Positions 1 to 8,306 of a DNA stretch of 64,000 bases are shown here, piece after piece. Every line of letters starts with the position of its first letter. The stretch's first letter is position 1. A model generated the notes under the pieces. The model ran no database searches. It was not told the origin of the DNA and saw nothing but the letters and a program-made list of their open reading frames with translations. The translations under genes were made by a program, and so were the position numbers. Location: assembly GCA_022241785.1 (NCBI GenBank), contig JAKOMP010000009.1, positions 41,152-105,151 on the forward strand. The letters run 5' to 3'. Source of the stretch: Cyanocohniella sp. LLY (lineage in GTDB: Bacteria; Cyanobacteriota; Cyanobacteriia; Cyanobacteriales; Nostocaceae).

Positions 1-106
1 AAAAAAGCTGGATATCAAGATTGTGTTCTAGCACAAATGGCACGAATTGAGAATAAGGCAAAACTGTTCCGGCAATACAAAGCAGAAGATATATAACTTT
101 CAACAT
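1..106 (-). CDS. DUF2834 domain-containing membrane protein (partial, N-terminus only)
   Basis: The first 35 codons of a leftward gene are present and the rest lies outside the window. The start is ATG at 106-104, preceded by AGGT about ten bases upstream. The peptide begins MLKVIYLLLCIAG and continues TVLPYSQFVPFVLEHNLD, which I recognise as the N-terminus of the small DUF2834 membrane proteins common in cyanobacteria: a hydrophobic helix followed by a PYSQF-type motif. The function of that family is unknown to me. It starts 44 bases after the stop of the DevB-like adaptor on the same strand, so it is probably the third gene of the tetR-adaptor transcript. Confidence 0.7.
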   Translation of the reverse strand, partial: MLKVIYLLLCIAGTVLPYSQFVPFVLEHNLDIQLF

Positions 107-150
107 GATGAAATTACCTGATTTTTTAATTAATCTGGGCAACAAAGAAT

Positions 151-1440
151 TTATAATTCAATAGCTGTCTGCACCTGCAAATTAGTCAACCCGGCAACTC
201 GTTGACTATCTTCGGGGTTAAGGCGAATTTTGACTTCAATGACGCGGCTATCTAGGTTTTCTCCGGGTTGGTTACTAAAAACGTTTTGGCGATTTACCTG
301 TAAGCCTATTTGAGAAATTGTTCCTCGCAGTTCGCCATTAAATGCTTGACTGGTAACTGTTGCTGGCCGTCCTAATTGGATTTTGCTGATGTCTGTTTGA
401 TAAACTTCTGCTACAGCAATCATTTGTTCGGTTTGGGCTAAGTCTGCAATCCCGGCATCACGAATTTTTTCTCCGACTCGTGTATGAATTTTGAGAATTT
501 GTCCGGCTATTGGTGCTTGAATATTGGTGGCTGCTAAGTTGGTTTCGATTTGTTTGAGTGAAGCGATGGCATTTTCAACTTCACTCTGGGCTGCTTGTAC
601 ATCTACCGGACGGACTTCAGACAGACTTTTAAGTGTAGCTTGGGCTTCGTTAATTTGTTTGTTACTAGTGGCTTGAATCCGAGTCAGGGCGGCATTGGCT
701 TCAGCTAGTTGCCTACTAGCGGTGGAATTAATGCGATTGAGAACTGCTTCGCCTTCGTCTAGTTGCTGTTGGGCAGTTTCTAAGCTTAAGCGTTTACTAT
801 CAAATAAAGAATTAGAAATTGCTCCTGCCAAGGATAGTTGCTGATAACGTTGATATTCAGCCTCGGCATTATTTAATTCTGCTTTGAGTTTTTTCATCGT
901 TGCTTCTTGAGCAATTCTATCCCCTTGCCATTGGGCCTCTATGCGGGCGATCGCTTCTTGTTGAGTTATTGTGTCTCCTTGTAACTGGGCTTGTAAGCGT
1001 TCAATACTTGCCTGTTGTGCCTGAATGTCCCCGGTTTTTGCCCCGGCTTTCACTTGCGCGAGTTTGGCTTGGGCAACTCTTACCTGTTTTTCTGCCTGGA
1101 GTACAGCAGTTTGTAAGCGTGTGCGTGAGTCTAAAATTGCCACTAACTGCCCAGGTTTTACCATATCGCCTTCCTGGACTAAGATTTGAGCCATGCGATC
1201 GCCATCTAACTCCAACGGTGCGGAGAGGCTAATCACCTCTGTTTCTGGTTCTAGTCTTCCTAAGGCCGTCACTCTGGGAACTGTTGGTGAAGTTTCTAAT
1301 AGTTCGGAAGAGGCTGTTTGACCCATTTGTCCAAACTGAGAAATCCCATACACAGCCATTCCTCCTGTAATTGCCGTGGCAGCTATTATTAATACAATTA
1401 ATGTTTTATTAGGAGTTTTAAATAAGCGATTTTGCACCAT
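151..1440 (-). CDS. DevB/HlyD-family ABC exporter membrane fusion protein
   Basis: A periplasmic adaptor that would link an inner-membrane ABC exporter to a TolC-type outer-membrane channel. The ATG at 1440 is taken as the start; a TTG at 1452 would add four residues. Residues about 15-33 form a single N-terminal membrane anchor. A biotinyl-lipoyl-like half motif (ILVQEGDMVKPGQLVAILD) follows near residue 90, then a long Gln/Ala-rich coiled coil (about 110-300), then the second lipoyl half (IQAPIAGQILKIHTRVGEKI) and a C-terminal beta-barrel. This matches the DevB subfamily, whose founder exports heterocyst glycolipids in Anabaena, but this copy sits behind a TetR repressor, so a regulated export role is more likely. 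The ATPase and permease are not in the window and may lie further left. The exported substrate cannot be told. Confidence 0.85.
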   Translation of the reverse strand: MVQNRLFKTPNKTLIVLIIAATAITGGMAVYGISQFGQMGQTASSELLETSPTVPRVTALGRLEPETEVISLSAPLELDGDRMAQILVQEGDMVKPGQLVAILDSRTRLQTAVLQAEKQVRVAQAKLAQVKAGAKTGDIQAQQASIERLQAQLQGDTITQQEAIARIEAQWQGDRIAQEATMKKLKAELNNAEAEYQRYQQLSLAGAISNSLFDSKRLSLETAQQQLDEGEAVLNRINSTASRQLAEANAALTRIQATSNKQINEAQATLKSLSEVRPVDVQAAQSEVENAIASLKQIETNLAATNIQAPIAGQILKIHTRVGEKIRDAGIADLAQTEQMIAVAEVYQTDISKIQLGRPATVTSQAFNGELRGTISQIGLQVNRQNVFSNQPGENLDSRVIEVKIRLNPEDSQRVAGLTNLQVQTAIEL

Positions 1441-1478
1441 TTTTTTACTCAATAGGTGTATATTTCCATGCCAAGACT

Positions 1479-2090
1479 TTAAGGTTTTGCAGCCAAAAAA
1501 ATATCTTCTGGTTGGTTATTATCTTGCTCCTGTAAATACAGAGTTAGCATTTTCCCTAATAAGGCACATTGTTCAGAGAAATCAATTGTTTCATTCCCCC
1601 ATAATTTTTCTAGAATTAAACCATTGACAAAACTCAAGACAAAAGAAGCCAACACTGCATCTTGAATGCCCAAAAATTCATAGACTGCCTGTTGGTACCT
1701 TTGATTGGCTAGTTTAAAAACACTATTACTGCGGATTTTTTCTGGGTCTTGATGTTGACAAAAATCGACCCAAACGTAAGTCCACTTAATAAAATAATCC
1801 TCGTTTTTGATTAAATATCTCCCCAAAGCCGCCATTGCTTCTCGCAGTGTTTGAGATCCTTGCATCTCAGCTAATGCTGAACTGACATCCTGCTTGCTAA
1901 TCTCCTCAACTAATTGTTCAAACAAAGCTTGTTTACTGGGAAAGTAATGATAAAGCGTACCAGTAGACACGTTTAAACTTTGCGAAATTTGGCGCATGGT
2001 GACCGAACCATAACCTTTTTCAGCAAATAAATCAAAGCACTTTCCGAGGAGTTCTTGGCGATATTGGTCATGGTCAACTATCTTAGGCAT
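1479..2090 (-). CDS. TetR/AcrR-family transcriptional regulator
   Basis: A 203-residue one-component repressor. The N-terminal HTH is clear: residues about 12-58 include LFAEKGYGSVTMRQISQSLN and STGTLYHYFPSKQALFEQL, the family hallmark. The C-terminal all-helical ligand/dimer domain is divergent, as usual. It is the first gene of a leftward transcript, with 38 bases between its stop and the adaptor's ATG, so it probably controls its own operon and the DevB-like exporter. A near-palindromic site lies 16 bases upstream of its ATG (annotated separately). The inducer is unknown; in this family it is often a compound handled by the linked transporter. Confidence 0.9.
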   Translation of the reverse strand: MPKIVDHDQYRQELLGKCFDLFAEKGYGSVTMRQISQSLNVSTGTLYHYFPSKQALFEQLVEEISKQDVSSALAEMQGSQTLREAMAALGRYLIKNEDYFIKWTYVWVDFCQHQDPEKIRSNSVFKLANQRYQQAVYEFLGIQDAVLASFVLSFVNGLILEKLWGNETIDFSEQCALLGKMLTLYLQEQDNNQPEDIFLAAKP

Positions 2091-2105
2091 GATTTGATTT
2101 ATTTA

Positions 2106-2121
2106 TATCGAACGCTCGGTA
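2106..2121. promoter_or_regulatory. Candidate TetR operator upstream of the tetR-adaptor operon
   Basis: TATCGAACGCTCGGTA is a 16-bp inverted repeat in which six of eight base pairs match, centred between 2113 and 2114. It resembles operators of AcrR/TetR-type repressors (ACCGA..TCGGT-like half sites) and starts 16 bases before the tetR ATG, where a bound repressor would block transcription or initiation. That the neighbouring TetR protein binds it is an inference. Confidence 0.45.
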
Positions 2122-2348
2122 TTTTTAATATAACAGTAATTAACAAAGAGATATCAAAAATTAGATTAACCTCCAACACCTCTGCAAACAGAGTCAGATT
2201 TGGTAATATTTTTTCCCGTAAATTTGCTGTTTATGCAATAAGTCTGCTGAACACTAGCAGGCTAGTTGTAGTGATTGTAAATTGATGCTATACACATACA
2301 CCAATTTAGGCGTGACAGCCAAATATGTCAATATATCTTTATAGACTA

Positions 2349-2714
2349 CTAGCCTAATGCGTGTTTTTGCAAATCATCTAGAGAACAAACTTCTAAAGCT
2401 CTAGCATGAGTAGCGCCAAGAACAACAGGAGGCGCAACACCGGCATCTAATGCTTCTTGCCAACGTGCGGCACATAAACACCAGCGATCGCCTGGCCGTA
2501 ATCCCGGAAAATTAAATTGGGGAACGGGTGTGCTGAGGTCATTCCCCTGCAATTGGGTAAACTCTAAAAATTCTGCTGTCACTTGGGCGCAAATAACGTG
2601 CATCCCAAAATCCTGACCACCTGTACTACAAAACCCGTCGCGGTAATACCCAGTCAAAGGAGAAGTGCAGCAACTCTCTAAGTTTGTACCTAGTACGTTT
2701 TTTGCGTCTGCCAT
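2349..2714 (-). CDS. DUF2237 family protein
   Basis: A 121-residue soluble protein with the features of the DUF2237 family: an N-terminal NVLGTNLESCCTSPLTGYYRDG stretch with a Cys-Cys pair (conserved residues G, C, T, G, R, G), a central MHVICAQVTAEFLEFT segment and a PGDRWCLCAARW motif followed by APPVVLGATHARALE. The four conserved cysteines suggest a structural metal site or redox role, but no biochemical function is established that I know of. The ATG at 2714 is the start. It is transcribed leftward, alone, with 258 bases of non-coding DNA between it and tetR, in which I see only the operator. Confidence 0.85.
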   Translation of the reverse strand: MADAKNVLGTNLESCCTSPLTGYYRDGFCSTGGQDFGMHVICAQVTAEFLEFTQLQGNDLSTPVPQFNFPGLRPGDRWCLCAARWQEALDAGVAPPVVLGATHARALEVCSLDDLQKHALG

Positions 2715-2954
2715 ATGCGTTTCCTGATCCTTTCTTTCGGTAATTGTAATATGAACCTTGAAAAAAGGTGTTGGTGTAGCCCGCCGCAGGCATCACTTAA
2801 ATCAGTTAGGAATTTCCCAAGAATAAATTATCCAATTTACTCAAATAATATTTGTTGTCTTCCCCCTGCTCCCTGCTCCCGTCCACTGAGCGTAGCCGAA
2901 GTGCTGCTCCCCTGCCTACCCCAGCAATGGGATATTTTTTTAGTTGGAAGTCCC
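2715..2954. repeat. Intergenic interspersed-repeat DNA
   Basis: Between the DUF2237 gene and the response regulator lie pieces of cyanobacterial interspersed repeats: GTAGCCCGCCGCAGGCATC around 2775-2796 and a pyrimidine-rich run of CCCTGCTC units around 2866-2925 that also carries GAGCGTAGCCGAAGTGC. No open frame here looks coding. The same repeat vocabulary recurs at 27.6-28.0, 31.3, 41.1 and 55.5 kb. Confidence 0.6.
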
Positions 2955-3641
2955 TTAGGATTCTCGTAATACGTATCCTACGCCCCGTACTGTTTGAATC
3001 AGGCGCTTGTGATTTTCGTCTTCTATCTTCAGGCGTAAATAGCGAATGTACACTTCTATCACATTCGATTCCCCCATAAAGTCATAACCCCAGACATTTT
3101 CCAAAATTTGTTCGCGGGTTAACACTTCGCGGGGATGTTCCATTAAGTATTTTAATAATTCAAATTCTTTCATTGTCAAATCAATTGTCCGTCCGTTGTG
3201 TATGGCGCGACGGGTGGCTATATCTAAAACCAATTCTCCGAAACGTAATTGTTCGGTGGTATCAATATCAGGTTTTAAATAAAGGCGAATTAATTTCAAA
3301 AAGTCTTCTGAGCGATAAGGCTTAATTACATAATCATCAGCCCCAGCTTCTAGACAGGCTACACGGTCATCTACTGTATCCCTGGCCATCATTACCAACA
3401 CAGGGGCGCACATACCAGCGTTTCTGATATTTTTACACAACGAGAGTCCCGATTCTCCTGAGAGCATCCGGTCTACAACAATTAAAGCAGGCTGGCTATC
3501 ACGGCAGTATTGCAAACCGCTAGCCGCATCATGAGCTAAAATCGGCTCATAGCCGGCTTCTTGCAAATCAAAAGCTAGCTGATTTGCTAGGCTCTCATCG
3601 GTTTCAATCACCAAAACACACTGACTATGAGCAATTGTCAT
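2955..3641 (-). CDS. nblR: NblR-like atypical OmpR-family response regulator
   Basis: A two-domain regulator of 228 residues from the ATG at 3641: a receiver (about 8-120) and an OmpR-type winged helix (about 130-226, ending RLIQTVRGVGYVLRES). Upstream codons up to a TTG at 3689 are derived from a heptanucleotide repeat and are not accepted. The receiver keeps the phospho-acceptor Asp57 and Lys107 but has Met85 where canonical receivers have Thr/Ser (VLVMMARD), and its acidic pocket reads IETDES. An Asp57 receiver lacking canonical residues is what has been described for NblR, the regulator of phycobilisome degradation and stress survival in Synechococcus. The identification as NblR rests on this and on recalled similarity; membership of the OmpR class is certain. 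Confidence 0.7.
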   Translation of the reverse strand: MTIAHSQCVLVIETDESLANQLAFDLQEAGYEPILAHDAASGLQYCRDSQPALIVVDRMLSGESGLSLCKNIRNAGMCAPVLVMMARDTVDDRVACLEAGADDYVIKPYRSEDFLKLIRLYLKPDIDTTEQLRFGELVLDIATRRAIHNGRTIDLTMKEFELLKYLMEHPREVLTREQILENVWGYDFMGESNVIEVYIRYLRLKIEDENHKRLIQTVRGVGYVLRES

Positions 3642-3649
3642 AAGAATTT

Positions 3650-3686
3650 GGGATGTGGGATATGGGATGTGGGATTTGGGATTTTC
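3650..3686. repeat. Heptanucleotide tandem repeat (STRR)
   Basis: About five degenerate copies of the 7-mer GGGATNT (GGGATGT, GGGATAT, GGGATGT, GGGATTT, GGGATTT) lie directly before the response-regulator ATG. Short tandemly repeated repetitive sequences of 7 bp are typical of heterocystous cyanobacteria. The repeat keeps a reading frame open upstream, which can mislead start prediction. Confidence 0.75.
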
Positions 3687-3898
3687 CAATAATCAATCAG
3701 CTAATAGATAAAGCCTGAATTAATACCCTGCCGAAATTATTTGAGCAGGTTCAGGTATCAACCATCGAGTTCTCCAATGCAATTTTAATCACTAATTCCC
3801 AATTCCATCCTTATACCAGTAATTCTGGAAAAAATTACTAAACAAGGAAAAGAAAGATTTTCTTTCTCACCAATACCCCATTATCCCATGTTCCATGC

Positions 3899-4816
3899 TC
3901 AAGGTAATTCTACCGAAGTAGGTTTGGCGATATGTGGTAAACCCCAACCTAGTTTTTCTCGTAAAATCCGGAAAAATTCGGGTGGTTGTAGGCGAATGAA
4001 TTTGACACTGTAATGCGATCGCTCTAAATATACTCGATCCTCCGGAAATATATAACACCCGCCATTACCATCTACCACCATCACTAATCGCGGGATATTG
4101 ACTGGGTAGATACTCACTGTTTCTGTATCGGGAAACACTAATGCCCTAGAAGCTAAAGAATGGGGGCAAATGGGTATCAACTGCAAAACGGAAACACCAG
4201 GAGTCACCACCGGGCCGCCAGCACTCAAGGAATAAGCTGTAGAACCTGTAGGCGTAGAAACTATTACACCATCTGCGGCAATATCTACTGGCGCATGACG
4301 CCCTACAGCAATTTCAAAATGACACATCGAGGTTAATGGTTCTCGATGTAAAACCATTTCATTTAAGCAGAGGGCTTCCCACAGTACACAATCACCCCGA
4401 AATACTTTGACGGTGAGCATGGCTCGTTCTTCGATTTCATACTCACCTGTGATGGCCTGTTCTATAGCTTGGGGCAGTTGATTCAGATAAGTTTCTGTCA
4501 AAAATCCCATGTGACCAGTATTCACCGTTAGCAGGGGAATACCAATAGGAGCAACCTGGCGAGATGCTGCTAAAACAGTGCCATCTCCTCCTAAAACCAC
4601 AGCGAACTTCATTTGGGAGTCAAAACCAGGGGGTGTCAGTCCATCAACTGGAGTGTGGCATACAGGACTCTCTGGGTTAGAGTAGCCCAATATGCCGCCA
4701 ATGCTACTGGTGATACACACATCCCAACCAGCAGCGGTTAGCTGGTCTTTCAGTTCGATAGCGATGCGACCCGCTATCGGTTTAACGTCATTGTAAATAA
4801 TGCCTGCTTTCGGCAC
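3899..4816 (-). CDS. nadK: NAD(+) kinase
   Basis: Phosphorylates NAD to NADP in the cytosol, supplying NADP to photosynthetic electron transport and biosynthesis. The 305-residue product has the family signatures in order: the GGDGT motif ([15 protein letters not shown]) near residues 72-86, [10 protein letters not shown] near 100, and the substrate-binding region [16 protein letters not shown] near 190-205. The start is GTG at 4816. It is read leftward after ycf39 (167-base gap); the pair ycf39-NAD kinase is also adjacent in Synechocystis (slr0399-slr0400), which supports both calls. It is one of the usual two cyanobacterial NAD kinase paralogues; I cannot tell which from sequence alone. Confidence 0.93.
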   Translation of the reverse strand: MPKAGIIYNDVKPIAGRIAIELKDQLTAAGWDVCITSSIGGILGYSNPESPVCHTPVDGLTPPGFDSQMKFAVVLGGDGTVLAASRQVAPIGIPLLTVNTGHMGFLTETYLNQLPQAIEQAITGEYEIEERAMLTVKVFRGDCVLWEALCLNEMVLHREPLTSMCHFEIAVGRHAPVDIAADGVIVSTPTGSTAYSLSAGGPVVTPGVSVLQLIPICPHSLASRALVFPDTETVSIYPVNIPRLVMVVDGNGGCYIFPEDRVYLERSHYSVKFIRLQPPEFFRILREKLGWGLPHIAKPTSVELP

Positions 4817-4983
4817 ACTTAAATATCCAAGTTTTAACGATGCTTTTTACTTATGTCATCCTGACATATTTTGGTCAGTGTAGTCATTAGTCTGCCAAAA
4901 AATCACTGGGAATCCCACTTTTATCAGCAGATAAGGATAGTGAGGGAAATTTGACCATTTCCCTACCCCCTATTGCCCATTTC

Positions 4984-5988
4984 CTATTGACTATTAACTT
5001 TGGAAGATTGCTTAAAGGGAGTTTTTTTTGGTTTCTGGTCTTTCTTTCTAGATTTATTTTTATCGTAGTCTAGCTGTTTGAGCTTCTTCATGATGCGACT
5101 GAAGTACTCTTGCAAGTAGCTTTCGAGAGTGGTGGTTTGTTGTTGATCTAACCCAAAGACTTGGTAAACTTCATCCATCTGGGCATTTAACGGTTTACCA
5201 CTAGCTAAGACTTCCGTAAACTCCAATCTATCAGCAACATTCCATCCCCACTGAAAAAAGCGGATGATGCGGCGCACGGTACGTAAGAGGTTGATTGGCA
5301 TCCGTGTGACTCTAGCTTCTTTGCCAGACAACCGTTCACACAAGTTAATAATTTCCTCAGCACTCCAAGCACGGGTACCAACTACAGGGAAAGCTTGTTT
5401 TTCTGTGGCTGGTACACTCAAGGCGCGGATAGCAAACTTAGCAATATCTTGAGTATCCATATAGGCAATAGGTGAAGAATCACCAGTTACCCAGACTGGT
5501 TGATTTTCCAAAATGGGGATGCCATATTGACCAATTAGCCCTTGCATAAAGCCAGCTAACCGTAAAATTGTGTAATTTATCCCAGATTCAGCTAAAAATA
5601 GTTCTGTGCATCGCTTAATTTCCATCAGCGGCACTTCTGGATACTTCTCGGCATCAAGAATAGAAAAGAATATAAAACGCTCAACACCAGCAGTTTTCGC
5701 TGCTTGAATTAATGCTACTTGTCCATCCCAATCCACTTGTTTAATAGTCAGTGAATCTGTCGCCCGAGATGTTGCAGCATCAATAACTGCGGTGACACCT
5801 TCCATTGCTCCTGTGAGGCTCTGGGGGTTACACAAATCTCCGCGGACTAATTCGGCACCCCATTCTTTGAGAAAAGCAGCTCTTTTGGTACTCCGTACAA
5901 GACACCGTACCTTATATCCTTCATCGATGGCACGACGAGCCACTTGTCTTCCTAAGGTGCCTGTTGCACCGACGATTAATAAAGTCAT
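4984..5988 (-). CDS. ycf39: Ycf39/HCF244-family photosystem II assembly factor (atypical SDR)
   Basis: An atypical short-chain dehydrogenase-fold protein of 334 residues. The N-terminal NAD(P)-binding motif is GATGTLG (residues 7-13), followed by RCLVRS and DAATSRATDSLTIKQVDW. Ycf39 works with Hlips in inserting chlorophyll into newly made D1 during photosystem II assembly (known for Synechocystis slr0399). The last 40 residues are a Lys-rich tail (KNKSRKKDQKPKKTP) beyond the fold, of unknown role. ATG at 5988. petM lies 180 bases upstream on the same strand and NAD kinase downstream. An Hlip gene, a possible partner, is elsewhere in the window at 40.8 kb. Confidence 0.92.
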   Translation of the reverse strand: MTLLIVGATGTLGRQVARRAIDEGYKVRCLVRSTKRAAFLKEWGAELVRGDLCNPQSLTGAMEGVTAVIDAATSRATDSLTIKQVDWDGQVALIQAAKTAGVERFIFFSILDAEKYPEVPLMEIKRCTELFLAESGINYTILRLAGFMQGLIGQYGIPILENQPVWVTGDSSPIAYMDTQDIAKFAIRALSVPATEKQAFPVVGTRAWSAEEIINLCERLSGKEARVTRMPINLLRTVRRIIRFFQWGWNVADRLEFTEVLASGKPLNAQMDEVYQVFGLDQQQTTTLESYLQEYFSRIMKKLKQLDYDKNKSRKKDQKPKKTPFKQSSKVNSQ

Positions 5989-6168
5989 GGGGGTACTAAT
6001 AAATTTTTAAGTTTTATGAAAAGAATCTTAACAGAATTATCTCTCTAAACAAAACTTTACATTTTTTTTAGAAACTAAATTGAAGGCTGGGGACTGGGAA
6101 GATGAGAATAAAGCCTTGTTTCTAGCCGAAGCGCCTTTAGCCCCTAATCTCTAGTCCCCAGCGAGGAA

Positions 6169-6273
6169 TTATTCCTCTGCGCCTTGAATTTTCAGTAATA
6201 AAGCGCCTAAAGCCCAACCTACAAAAATTAAACCGAAAGATAACAGTGCTGCATTTAAAATTTCGCCGCCCAT
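6169..6273 (-). CDS. petM: Cytochrome b6-f complex subunit PetM (subunit VII)
   Basis: A 34-residue gene found by translating the leftward strand: it starts [11 protein letters not shown], continues [17 protein letters not shown] and ends IQGAEE followed by TAA at 6171-6169. This is the single transmembrane helix of PetM, a small subunit of the thylakoid cytochrome b6-f complex, at its usual length. A good ribosome-binding site (AAAGGAG) lies about ten bases before the ATG. It precedes ycf39 on the same strand by 180 bases, so the two may or may not share a transcript. Confidence 0.95.
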   Translation of the reverse strand: MGGEILNAALLSFGLIFVGWALGALLLKIQGAEE

Positions 6274-6551
6274 TGATGTGATTCTCCTTTGCGTATGGTT
6301 TTACAATTTCCTGAGTCTGAGGCTGTTTTATTAGATTGGGAGCAATTACTCTCATCTAATTTGCATCAGTCATTTGATCCAGGTATTTGAATTTTACGTC
6401 TACCAATGTCCTGATGCAGACTCCGGTAAACTAGCTCTACAACAGCTACTGTGGGATTAGTCCTGTGTAAATAATTCTAAACCAGTTTTATCTTCAATCC
6501 CTAATTTAAGGATAGGGAAGTAGTATCGTCAACAAATTATTAAGCAATAAT

Positions 6552-7625
6552 ATGTATCAAATAAATACTAATAATTCAACAAATATACATAAACATCATC
6601 GCCCCCGCTTGGCGTTGACACTAGGAGATCCAGCAGGAATTGGTCCAGAGGTAATTTTAAAAGCTTTGGCAGATATTACAGCTAGTCATCATTGCGACAT
6701 AACAGTAGTAGGTAGTAAGGATTTGCTATTAGAGATTTATGAGAAGCTGAATTTAGCAGGTTTGGCAAATCCCAGCGAACTGCAACTGATGGATGTGCCA
6801 TTAAATCAGGAAATTGCCGACAATATTATTATTGGTACCGGAAATGCGGCTAGTGGTGCGGCTAGTTTTGCTTATATGGAATACGCGATCGCCTGCACAT
6901 TAGCTGGTAAATTTGATGGTATTGTTACCGGCCCCATCGCTAAATCTGCCTGGAAAGCAGCAGGATATCATTATCCAGGACAAACGGAACTCTTGGCAGA
7001 GAAATCAGGTGTTGACCGTTTTGGGATGTTATTTGTCGCGCGATCGCCTCATACTAATTGGACACTCCGCAGTTTACTTGCAACTACACATATTCCCCTA
7101 AGTCAAGTAGCCAATACATTAACACCACATTTATTGACGAAAAAACTAGATTTAATGGTGGAGTGTTTAAAAGCAGACTTTGGCATAGAAAATGGGAGAA
7201 TTGCGATCGCAGGTTTAAATCCCCACAGTGGCGAACAAGGACAACTGGGAAATGAAGAACAAGATTGGTTGATTCCCTGGTTAGAACAAGAACGGCAAAA
7301 TCGACCTCATTGGCAGCTAGAGGGGCCAATACCACCAGATACAATGTGGGTTAAGCCTGGTCAAGCTTGGTATGGCAATTCTGCTGTTCAAAATCCCGCA
7401 GATGGGTATTTAGCGCTTTATCACGATCAAGGTTTAATTCCTGTAAAGTTGATGGCCTTTGACCGCGCTGTTAATACTACTATTGGTTTACCTTTTGTGC
7501 GGACTTCACCAGATCATGGCACAGCATTTGATATTGCAGGTAAAGGAATTGCTGACGCGACAAGTATGCAAGCAGCCATAGAGTTAGCGGCTGAGTTAGT
7601 TAGTCAAAGGTTAGCAGTGAAATAG
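6552..7625 (+). CDS. pdxA: 4-hydroxythreonine-4-phosphate dehydrogenase
   Basis: Catalyses NAD-dependent oxidation of 4-phosphooxy-L-threonine in the DXP-dependent pathway to pyridoxal phosphate. The 357-residue product contains [18 protein letters not shown] near residue 22, the metal-binding histidines in [22 protein letters not shown] and [12 protein letters not shown], and the C-terminal [15 protein letters not shown] signature. Compared with typical PdxA the N-terminus is extended by about 15 Asn/His-rich residues; ATG at 6552 is the first in frame. It stands alone: petM diverges on its left, and the NarL-type regulator converges on it with only two bases between stop codons. Confidence 0.95.
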   Translation: MYQINTNNSTNIHKHHRPRLALTLGDPAGIGPEVILKALADITASHHCDITVVGSKDLLLEIYEKLNLAGLANPSELQLMDVPLNQEIADNIIIGTGNAASGAASFAYMEYAIACTLAGKFDGIVTGPIAKSAWKAAGYHYPGQTELLAEKSGVDRFGMLFVARSPHTNWTLRSLLATTHIPLSQVANTLTPHLLTKKLDLMVECLKADFGIENGRIAIAGLNPHSGEQGQLGNEEQDWLIPWLEQERQNRPHWQLEGPIPPDTMWVKPGQAWYGNSAVQNPADGYLALYHDQGLIPVKLMAFDRAVNTTIGLPFVRTSPDHGTAFDIAGKGIADATSMQAAIELAAELVSQRLAVK

Positions 7626-7627
7626 GA

Positions 7628-8305
7628 TTACTCTTCAATCATCAAGTTACTTTTAATTAAGCCTTTTTGCATGGCCACAAACACAGCTTGGGAGCGATCG
7701 CTTACTTCTAGTTTATGTAAAATAGCATGAACATGAACTCTCACTGTTCCAGGAGTAATATATAATGCCAAAGCAATTTGTTGATTAGTTTTTCCGGCTG
7801 CCAAAAAAGATAAAATTTCTTGTTCACGCTGAGTCAAAGGATTGGCAGTTTTAGATATATTCTCCGAATAAGGCTCAGAGCTAAAAGTAGCACGAATTTC
7901 ATTTGTTGCTGTTTCATCCCACCAGGATGCACCCACAGCCACAGAACGCAGTGCTAATACTAATTTTTCCGCAGCAATTCCTTTGAGGCAATAACCTTGA
8001 GCGCCAGCCGCAATCAACCGCGAAATCAGGGTTTTTTGAGAATGAGAAGTTAAAACTAAAACTGGTAAACGAGGATTTTGCTGCTTAATTTGTTTACACG
8101 CCTCCAGTCCGCCAATACCGGGTAATCCCACATCTAGCAACACCACATCCAGAGTGTGTTGATGGACTAACTCAATAGCGGTTTCACCATCTTCAGCCTC
8201 AGCCACAATTTCCAGCCCAATTTCTTCCTGCAATCGCACGCGCAAGCCTAAACGAAATAGTTCATCATCCTCAACTAAAAGAATTTTGATGGGGGTAGAC
8301 AGCAT
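7628..8305 (-). CDS. NarL/FixJ-family response regulator
   Basis: A two-domain regulator of 225 residues. The receiver (about 6-122) has the acidic pair VEDDE, phospho-acceptor Asp58 (VLLDVGLP), Thr in VLTSHS and Lys in CLKGI, so it looks phosphorylatable. The LuxR/NarL HTH occupies about 155-215 (LTQREQEILSFLAAGKTNQQIA, split by the key residues E, I, G, N). It follows the histidine kinase gene by one base on the same strand and is almost certainly its partner. The pair is transcribed away from the kdp block across a 310-base intergenic region that holds several repeated sequence motifs, so control of potassium uptake is a reasonable but unproven inference. Confidence 0.92.
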   Translation of the reverse strand: MLSTPIKILLVEDDELFRLGLRVRLQEEIGLEIVAEAEDGETAIELVHQHTLDVVLLDVGLPGIGGLEACKQIKQQNPRLPVLVLTSHSQKTLISRLIAAGAQGYCLKGIAAEKLVLALRSVAVGASWWDETATNEIRATFSSEPYSENISKTANPLTQREQEILSFLAAGKTNQQIALALYITPGTVRVHVHAILHKLEVSDRSQAVFVAMQKGLIKSNLMIEE

Positions 8306-8306
8306 C

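Noticed and set aside
6137..6355. A 72-codon leftward frame over petM.
   Set aside because: It is the out-of-frame shadow of petM, which has the correct protein and ribosome-binding site.
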